From NCBI RefSeq assembly GCF_019320115.1, contig NC_089581.1, forward strand, positions 6,759,707-6,823,706: a DNA stretch of 64,000 nucleotides, read 5' to 3'. The notes under the pieces are model-generated. The model saw nothing but the letters and a program-made list of their open reading frames with translations. It was not told the DNA's origin and did no database searches. A program made the translations under genes and the position numbers. Positions 56,101 through 64,000 of the stretch are shown here, one piece after another; the stretch's first letter is position 1; every line of letters begins with the position of its first letter. The stretch comes from Miscanthus floridulus. Lineage: Eukaryota; Streptophyta; Magnoliopsida; Poales; Poaceae.

Positions 56101-57640
56101 TGTGGGGCTTCGGTGAGCTTCATTCTCGGCTAAGGTGAGCGCGGTGTGTCTCTCGTCATGGCAGAGCCAGTCAGGATGTCAATGTTGCCTTTACCGCGAT
56201 GTAAAAGATGCGGTGGTCATGCCATGGTTGTGCTCTGGCCATGGTGAGCGCGTGCGTGCGTGCGATGTGTTTGCCTGGCATAAGCAGAGCGCTCAGCGCT
56301 GGTGTTCCTGAGCAGAGGGCTCGGCTTCGCCCCCTTTCTCCCCTTTGCTTTGTGTTTCCGTTTGGCTCAACAAGAGGGTCGTGGTGGTCCTTCTATGCTA
56401 CCAGTTGTCTAAGCCGGAGCAAGAGCTTGTGCTCTGACGTGGTCCCTTCATGGCATCTGAGAGGCTAGGTGTGGTCATGCCGGTGTTCCCGAGCTGCTAG
56501 GGGTCGGTGAGGTCAGGCCTTGGGCTGGTGCGCGTGTGGTGCGTGCGCAGCATGTCTAGGAGCGGGAATGCTCCGCCTCTGCGTTTCCCAGGCACGGGGA
56601 CGTAGTGGCGTTCATGGTGAGTACGGTGAGTGGCGAACGACGTGGCTCACCATAGGGCTCGTGGCGGTAGGATGGCGGTGCAATGGCAAGGCGAGGCCGT
56701 GATGAGGCGATGCAGTGCCGTGCCGAGCAGCTACGTCGCCGCAGCCGATCGGGGCGGTGCTCCTAGCTCCGGTGAGGTCCGGTTCCACAGCGGCTTCCTT
56801 CCTCCTTGTTTCTTCCTCTTCCCTCTCTCTCGGCTTGAAGCAGTGTGGTGCTGTGCCACCAGCAGCAGCGGTGAACAGGTTGAGGGTTAGGGCTCGCGGG
56901 CGTTGGCTTTTATAGCTGAGCTCCAAGGGCTCCAATGGTGGATGGTGATCGGGCGGTGGTGATGTGTGCAGCGCATCCGACGGTTCGCGTGCGGTAGCGT
57001 AGGCGCGGCGCAAGGGGAACAGGGTCATGTGATGTGCGTGACCCCCTGGCCCACACCTGCCACACTGGTTGGCCCCCGGTCGAGGAAGAGGTTGGCATGG
57101 GGAGGAAGATGATCCTGTTGCTGGGGTGGCTGATGCGTGGGGTCTAGTTTGCCAGCTTGTCCTGATGCGGCGACGTGCGGTGCATGGCGGCTGATGGGTG
57201 GGTCTAGTTTGTCAGCGGCTGCACGCGTGAAAGGGCAGGCAAGGCTTGGCTGGGCTAACTGGGCCAGTCAAGGCAGGCTGGGCTGAGCTGCTGCCTCCCT
57301 CCTTTTCCTTTCTCTTTTATTTCTTTTCTATTTTGTTTGCCTTTCTCTTTCATCTGTTACCAATTTGGTTAGGGTTCGATTTATTTAGTTAATCATCACA
57401 TAACGCAAAAGAATCCAAATCACAAGTGGGATTAAGGATGCATGCATGATTTATTTATTTAGGAATTTAATTACACATGTGGCATAAAACCAAGCTATGC
57501 TCATGATTTTAACCTAGTTGGGTCACATCCAATCCAAAACTAGGGTTTGGCTTCTACATGTGTCACTCAACATCACACAGGGTTAACAACAAAAATTTTG
57601 TAGTTGTGATTTTTGGTGTGTGGATTTTTGGGTTGTTACA
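53109..57640 (-). mobile_element. 3' LTR of a Tekay-type chromovirus (4.5 kb)
   Basis: On minus the LTR starts TGTAACAACCC at 57640, immediately after a polypurine tract, and ends GGTCGCTTCA at 53109, where the interrupted integrase of the older element begins. At 4532 bp it is long even for this clade. It holds a GTGGTCGG minisatellite (55117-55490), GC-rich stretches with spurious frames (55.7-57.0 kb) and no gene I can support. The far LTR and target duplication are outside the window. Confidence 0.65.
55117..55490 (+). repeat. GTGGTCGG minisatellite in the LTR
   Basis: TGGTCGG occurs about 13 times in about 370 bp at 12-24 bp steps, in larger units (GAAGATGTCACCGAGGTGGT twice, GAGAGCTTTGCCGACGTGGT several times). 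The long Thr/Ser/Asp/His-rich frames on minus are by-products. Confidence 0.85.
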
Positions 57641-57653
57641 GTCTTACCCCCTT
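57641..57653 (-). other. Polypurine tract of the chromovirus
   Basis: AAGGGGGTAAGAC on minus directly precedes the LTR start TGTAACAACC; it is the usual plus-strand primer site and fixes the LTR boundary. Confidence 0.75.
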
Positions 57654-57674
57654 AACAAAATCTCGTCCCCGAGA

Positions 57675-60600
57675 TTATAGCGTAACATACTCTTCGAAGA
57701 GATAAGGATATTGTAGCCAGAGGTCAGACTCTTTCTCCCATGTTGCTTCTCTCTCAGTGTGGTTGCTCCATTGGATCTTGCACATAGGAATAGTTTTGCT
57801 TTGGGTTTCTTTGGTGTCTCTTTCCAGAATTCTGATAGGATGCTCTTTATACTCAAGTGTGTCTTGAATGTCAAGTGTATTAGTTGGAACTACTTCATCG
57901 GGCACTCTCAAACACTTGCGTAGCTGTGAGACATGGAATACGGGATGTACACCCATCAATTCCTCGGGTAGCTCAAGTTTGTAGGCGAGCTTTCCAATCC
58001 TCTTGCAAATCTTGTATGGGCCAACAAATCTAGGGGCAAGCTTTCCTTTCACATGGAATCTGACAGTTCCACGTAGCGGGGATACCTTGAGATAGACAAA
58101 GTCTCCCACATTGAACTCAAGTTATCTTCTTCTTTTGTCAGCATAGCTCTTGTATCGACTTTGAGCAACTCCTTCTTCGGCATCTTGAATCTTAGCCGAG
58201 TCAAAGAATGATCTTTCCCCCGGTTGAGATCACATCAAAGGTGTCTTACAAGGTCTGCCATACAGAGCTTCAAACGGCGACGTCTTGATGCTGGCTTGGT
58301 AACTGTTGTTGTAAGAGAACTCTGCATAGGGTAGGCATTTCTCCCAATCAGAGACATAATTCAGCACACTAGCATGGAGCATGTCTTCTAAGATCTGATT
58401 TACTCGTTCAGTTTGTCCATCGGTCTATGGGTGGTAAGCAGTACTGAAATTAAGTTTGGTCCCAATGGACTTGTGTAGAGCTTCCTAGAATTAGGACACA
58501 AACTGAGGACCACGATCAGATATAATACTAGAGGGAGCTCCATGCAGTCTGAGAATATGCTCAACATATAGATCTGCTAATTTTTCGGCATTGGTCTTGG
58601 TCTTAACTGGTACAAAATGAGCAATCTTGGTCAAACGATCAACAATCACCTAGATGGAATCATTGCCTTTCTATGAACAGGGCAATCCAACTATAAAATC
58701 CATAGATATGCTCTCCCATTTCCACTCAGGAACATCAAGAGGCTTCAGCAATCCTGCAGGCCTTTGATGTTCAGCCTTGACTCTATTACAGGTGTCACAT
58801 CGTGCCACATGTCCTGCAATGTATGCCTTCATGCCTTTCCACCAAAAGTGTTTCTTCAAGTCTTGATACATCTTTGATCCTCTAGGGTGAATACAGTACT
58901 TAGAATCATGAGATTCTGATAGAATTTCCTCTTGTAGTGCTAGATCGAAAGGGACACAAATTCTATCCTTGAACCAGATGGTTCCTTGTTCATCTTCTTG
59001 GTGGTTGGTCTTGTAGCCTAGTTTCATCAGACCACGAAGATATTCAATCTCTTCACAACTTTTCTGAGCTTGATGGAGACGATCTGTGAGATCATACTAT
59101 ATGCAGAGCTCATTCAACAAGTCTTGCGGTAGTATCTCAAGTTGGAAATCATCAATCTCTTTCTTGAGCTTTGGTGGTACGGATTCAGTGATCAAGGTAT
59201 GACAGTAACTCTTGCGACTGAGAGCATCTACGACTACATTAGCTTTTTCTGGATGATAGTGAATTTCTAGGTCATAGTCCTTGATCAACTCTAGCCATCG
59301 GCGTTGCCTCATATTTAGGTCTTCCTGAGTGAAAAAGTACTTCAAGCTCTTGTGATCCGTATAGATATCACACTTGTTGCCTATCAAGTAGTATCTCCAG
59401 ATCTTCAAGGCATGCACAACTGCTGCTAACTCAAGATCATGAGTAGGGTAACGATTCTCGTGTTCTTTCAACTATCGAGATGCATATGCTATCACTCTTC
59501 CATCTTGCATCAATACACAACCAAGTCCTTAACGGGATGCATCACAATAGACCACGAATTCTTTGCTGATATCAGGCAATGCTAGCACAGGGGTTGTGGT
59601 AAGCTTCTGTTTCAATTTCTAGAAGCCTTGTTCGCACTTGGACGTCCATTCAAACTCCTTGGTCTTCTTTAGAAGGTTGGTCATCGAGCGGGCTACCTTG
59701 GAAAAGTTCTCGATGAATCGGCGATAATATCCAGCCAATCCTAAGAAACTTCTGACTTCAGTCACGTTACAGGGTTGATCCCACTCTTTCACAGCTTCAA
59801 TCTTGGCTGGGTCAACTATGACACCTTCAGCTAATAGTACATGGCCTAGGAAGGCAACTTCCTGTAGCCAAAACTCACATTTGCTGAACTTTGCATAGAG
59901 CTGATGTTGGGCTAGTTTCTCAAGCACAGCTCTCAGATGATGTTCATGTTCTTTGGCGGTGGGTGAATAAACAAGGATGTCATCAATGAATACTACCATG
60001 AACTTATCCAGTTCATCCATGAAAACCTTATTCATCATGTTCATGAAGTATGCAGGAGCATTCGTGAGTCCAAAGGACACCACAGTGAACTCATACTGCC
60101 CATACCTAGTCATGAAAGCTATCTTCGGGATGTCACTCTCTCGAATCTTCATCTGATGATAGCCAGATCTGAGATCAATCTTGGAGAAATACTTGGCACC
60201 TCGAAGCTGATCAAGCAGATCATCAATCCTTGGTAGGGGGTACTTGTTCTCGATGGTGACTGTGTTCAAGTTCCGGTAATCAATGCACATTCTCATCGAG
60301 CCATCCTTCTTCTTAACAAATAGAACAGGGGATCCCCAGGGTGAAGCACTGGGTCTAATATATCCCTTCGAGATGAGCTCATCAAGCTATTTCTTGAGCT
60401 CGGCCAGTTCATCAACTGACATGCGATAGGGTCTCTTGGCAATGGGTCCTGTTCCCGGCAAAAGATCAATGATGAACTCTACATCACGGTCTGGGGGCAT
60501 ACCCGGTAATTCTTTAGGGAATACATCAGGGTAGTCTCTGACCACAGGCACATCATGAACTGTCTTCTCCTCTTTTTGTGATTCTAAACCGGCTTTAAGG

Positions 60601-61170
60601 GCACCTAGGATAGAAGTGGACTTTCCGGACTGAGGTTCACACCTAATAACTTGGCCTGATGGGTGGGTCACTTGGACGTATCTAGGTGAACATGATATGA
60701 TACCTTGGTGAATGGTTAGCCAATCCATACCTAAGATAACATCTAGGTTTGTGGAAGGTAACAGGGTTAGGTTGGCTTTAAAGGTAAGACCCTCAATGGT
60801 AAGACTCACTCCCTTACAGATGTAGGTGCACTTTAGGTCTCCTAAAGGTGAGCTGGTGATGATAGGCTTTCCACGCGGGGTTACCGGCAGGTCATGTTCT
60901 CGTGCAAATTTGGATGATATGTAAGAACAAGTTGCTCCAGAGTCAAATAGAACTAACGCAGTATTGCCATTAACTAAAAACATACTGTACACAACATCAG
61001 GGGCAGCCTGTGCTTCCTCGACGTCCAGATGGTTGAGACGTCCACGAGTAGCAGATCCCTTGAACTGAGACTTCTGAGCGGCTGAGTTCTGTGGGCATTC
61101 AGCGGCTTTGTGACCTGGCTGGCCACAAGCGAAGCAGGTGAAAGGTGTACTGCCTGTAGGGGTTGGTGCA
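57675..61170 (-). pseudogene. Chromovirus (Tekay-type) pol, with gag zinc knuckle, decayed
   Basis: Minus-strand order: gag CCHC knuckle (CFACGQPGHKAAEC, near 61110); aspartic protease (LFDSGATCSYIS, then LDVILGMDWL); reverse transcriptase ([20 protein letters not shown]); RNase H ([15 protein letters not shown]); integrase HHCC finger (HPRGSKMYQDLKKHFWWKGM, CDTCNRVKAEHQ); a core broken by stops (58.1-58.67 kb); the GPYKICKRIGKLAYKLELPE module; and a chromodomain-like end (VQWS-type: CKIQWSNHTEREATWEKESD). More than eight in-frame stops, nearly all TAG/TAA/TGA where Gln or Trp is expected. Chromodomain pol ends are a chromovirus trait. Not functional. Confidence 0.85.
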
Positions 61171-63136
61171 GTGAAAGGTCCTAATATGGCTAGAGGGGGG
61201 GTGAATAGCCTATTTAAGAATCTACAAATCAACTAGAGCAATTTGATTAGTATGACAAATAGCGTAATACAAACTTGCTCTAGCTCTACAAGGATTGCAA
61301 GCCACCTATCCAACAATTCTAGTTGCAATGATTACTTAGGCACCCAAACTTGCTATGTAACTACTCACTAAGAGCTCTCAATCTTGCTACTCTAAAGAGC
61401 TCAACTAGATGAATGACAATAATAAAGTAAGCTCTCAATTCTAATTATACTAAAGAGCTTGTATCAACTAGTTTGCAAGAATGTAAATAGGTGAGTAGGG
61501 TGATTATACCGCCATGTAGGGGATGAACCAATCACAAGATGAAGATTAAGCCAATCACCGGAAGAATGCAAATGACAAGAGACAACCGATCGAGGTTCAC
61601 GTGCTTGCCAACACGCTAGTCCCCGTTGTGTCGACCAACACTTGGTGGTTCGGCGGCTAAGAGGTGTTTCACAAACCTCGTCCACATGATAGGACACCGC
61701 AAGAACCGACGCACAAGTAAGGTAACTCAATGACACGAGCAATTTACTAGAGTTACCTTTCGGCACTTCGCTGGGGAAGGTGCAACTCCCCTCACAATCA
61801 CCGAAGGCGGCCACAAACAATCACCAACTCGTGCCGATCCTCCACCGCTGCACTGAGCCGTCTAGGTGGTGGCAACCACCAAGAGTAACAAGCGAAATCC
61901 ATAGTGTAACATGAATACCAAGTGCCTCTAGATGCAATCACTCAAGCAATGCACTTAGATTCTCTCCCAATCTCACAAAGATGATGAATCAATGATGGAG
62001 ATGAGTGGGAGGACTTTGGCTAAGCTCATAAGGTTGCTATGTTAATGAAAATGTGCAAGAGAGTGAGCTTGAGCCGGCCATGGGGCTTAAATAGAAGCCC
62101 CCACGAAATAGAGCCGTTGTACCCCTTCACTGGGTAAAACGCGCTCTGACCGGACGCTCCGGTCATACTGACCGGACTCTGGACACAACGTCCGGTCCAT
62201 AGATGTAAGCCACATGTCATTTTGAGTTAAACTTGAGCCGCTAGATCACAACGGCTATTAACTGACCGGACGATCCGGCAAAACTGACCGGACCCTGAAC
62301 CACCAGCGTCCGGTCGTTTACAGTAAGGGTCCAAATCCGGTTTTCTTCGATCGGACGCGTCCGGTCCACCTTGACCGGACACAAACCAGTGTCCGGTGCT
62401 AAACCCTAGTCACTGTGTTGCTATGTTAGTTTGACCGGACGTAGAAACCAGCGTCCGGTGCATCTTAGGTCCAGCGTCCGATGCAACACCAAAACTGGTG
62501 ATCTCTCTGCCACACCTTACCGGACATGCCGGTCCACCCAAGATCAGCGTCCGGTCACTCACAGTGACCACCAATTTTTCTGTCTAGGGTGCCGGTGGCA
62601 CCATCGGACTATTCACACTCTACGGGCGGACACTCCACCAGTGGAGTTTCTTGCCCTTGCACCTAAACTTCACCACCCTTGATCAAATGTGCTAACCACC
62701 AAGTGTATCACCTTGTGCACATGTGTTAGCGTATTTTCACAAACATTTTCAAGGGTGTTAGCACTCCACTAGATCCTAAATGCATATGCAATGAGTTAGA
62801 GCATCTAGTGGCAGTTTGATAACCGCATTCCGATACGAGTTTCACCCCTCTTAATAGTATGGCTATCAATCCTAAATGTGATCACACTCACTAAGTGTCT
62901 TGATCACCAAAACAAAATGGCTCCTATATTTTATACCTTTGCCTTGAGCCTTTTATTTTTCTCTTTCTTCTTTTCCAAGTTTAAGCATTTGACCATCACC
63001 ATGCCATCACCATTGTCATGATCTTCGCCATTGCTTCATCACTTGGAGTAGTGCTACCTATCTCATAATCATCTTGATAAACTAGGTTAGCACTTAGGGT
63101 TTCATCAATTAACCAAAACCAAACTAGAGCTTTCAC
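61171..63136. mobile_element. Unclassified 2-kb insertion in the chromovirus gag
   Basis: Splits gag between the capsid part (63.1 kb and up) and the zinc knuckle (61.1 kb). Ends are a short inverted repeat: GTGAAAGGTCCTAATATGG at the left, and GTGAAAGCTCTAGTTTGG when the right end is read on minus. Flanking 9-mers GTTGGTGCA and ATGGGTGCC share 6 of 9 bases, so a target duplication is possible but not proven. There is no coding region I can support. The family also has CTAGAGGGGGGGTGAATAG next to the left end. Confidence 0.5.
62135..62640. repeat. Dispersed GACCGGAC/GTCCGGTC palindromic motif cluster
   Basis: Around 15 or more occurrences of ACCGGAC or GTCCGGT in both orientations within about 500 bp, often as mirrored pairs around 3-12 bp (GACCGGACGCTCCGGTC, ACGCGTCCGGTC). 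Spacing is irregular, so it is not a simple tandem array. Confidence 0.75.
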
Positions 63137-63150
63137 ATGGGTGCCTTCTA

Positions 63151-64000
63151 GTTTCCAGTGCTTGGTGCGGAGCGGTTCTATGCTGGGCGTTCATTCACCG
63201 AGCAGGAACGGGTGTAATGATCCTGAGCAGGGTGGAAGTATTTGGTGGTGTAGCCTCCACTACCCCTACTCGATCTAGGGTTGTCATCCCTGTTGTGGTG
63301 AGAGCGTTCCCTTGATGGTGCATCTCTGTGGAACCTCTTGCGATCATGACCACGGAAGGACTCCTCAGGCTTACGCTTCCTCTCCTTGTACTCCTCTCTA
63401 GCTTTAGCACGATCTTTCTCGATCTGGATGCAGCGATCCACCAGAGCACGCAATGTGTTACTCTCAATACCGCCAAACTTCAGCTTGATGTGCGGGTTAA
63501 GTCCCTTGCGGTAATAGTACAGCTTCTCCTTCTCAGACTTCACAACATAGGAAGGTGCATAGCGAAGAAGATTGGTGAAACGAGTAGTGTACTCAGTCAC
63601 CCTGTCGTTTCCCATCTTGATATTGCGGAACTCCTCAGCTTTGGCCTCCATGATACCCTTAGGAATGTGATACTCAGTGAAGGCTTCGGTGAACTCTTCC
63701 CATGAGATGTTGGTAGGGTCCTCATGGGAATCACTGAAATTGTCCCACCAGGCTCGTGCTGCACCTATGAGCTGGTGTGCGGCTACTCCAACACACTCAT
63801 CATCGGTGAAAGTAGTGAGGTCAAGCTTCTTCTCCATCTCCTTGAGCTAGTCATCGGCCACAAGCGGGTCAGGGTCAGTGCCATCATAGGTAGGTGGCCT
63901 TAGCTTTAGGAATCCTTCCAGCTTCCTTTGGAAGTCATTCTACTGACCTCCCTGGCGATGGTTTGCCCCATTAACAAGAGCTGCAAGAAGTTGGGTCTGT
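63151..64000 (-). pseudogene. Chromovirus gag, N-terminal part, running off the window
   Basis: Minus-strand frame with LRPPTYDGTDPDPLVADD (then TAG), EMEKKLDLTTFTDDECVGVA, ARAWWDNF, FTEYHIPKGIMEAKAEEFRN and VTEYTTRFTNLLRYAPSYV, followed by a basic Arg/Asp/His-rich region. This is the capsid-like gag of plant Ty3/gypsy elements. Two or more TAG stops near 63.85-63.95 kb. The start is outside the window. Confidence 0.8.

Overview
The window is nuclear DNA of a grass, most likely a panicoid and perhaps an Andropogoneae species (sorghum, sugarcane, Miscanthus or maize type). The evidence is short, GC-rich first exons, GT-AG introns with T-rich acceptors, plant-only gene families, abundant MITEs (Stowaway and two other dense families), a tRNA-derived SINE, and nested Ty3/gypsy and Mutator-like elements. 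No tRNA, rRNA or CRISPR array was seen. The species call is inference.

Left part (1-10.6 kb). A four-exon gene on the minus strand (1391-5546) encodes a small, probably mitochondrial, coiled-coil membrane protein that I cannot name. A 7-C homopolymer in exon 1 puts the reading frame one base out of phase with exon 2. Three hAT-like elements nested inside one another, each with its own 8-bp target duplication, begin 24 bp upstream of its ATG. Intron 1 holds a SINE and LINE remnants. One LINE-bearing segment recurs on the far side of the hAT nest, where the second copy carries an 812-bp deletion derivative of an LTR retrotransposon.

Middle (10.6-33.4 kb). A broken cytochrome b561/DOMON pseudogene (13.1-13.8 kb) is followed by 8 kb of MITE-rich DNA without a convincing gene. 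Then come three intact genes: a DUF6821-type membrane protein (minus), an APR-like thioredoxin-domain protein (minus), and an organellar elongation factor P (plus). The last two are head to head, with 485 bp between their ATGs and three TGGGCC/TGGGCT-type motifs in between.

Rieske oxygenase cluster (33.6-43.1 kb). One apparently intact gene of the pheophorbide a oxygenase/PTC52 (ACD1-like) family is followed by a full-length pseudogene with many lesions and one lost intron, and then by a last-exon fragment of a third copy. The first two share an intron whose reading frame is best explained by AT-AC borders.

Right part (44.5-64 kb). This is transposable DNA in layers: a decayed Mutator-like element with transposase and two GRF-zinc-finger genes; a minus-strand Ty3/gypsy fragment of TAT/Retand type with ~101-bp tandem repeats; and, inside its pol, a minus-strand chromovirus (Tekay type) with a 4.5-kb LTR, a decayed gag-pol and a further 2-kb insertion in gag. 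Most in-frame stops in these ORFs are what C-to-T or G-to-A change would make from CAG, CAA or TGG codons, as expected for long-methylated repeats. The window ends inside gag.
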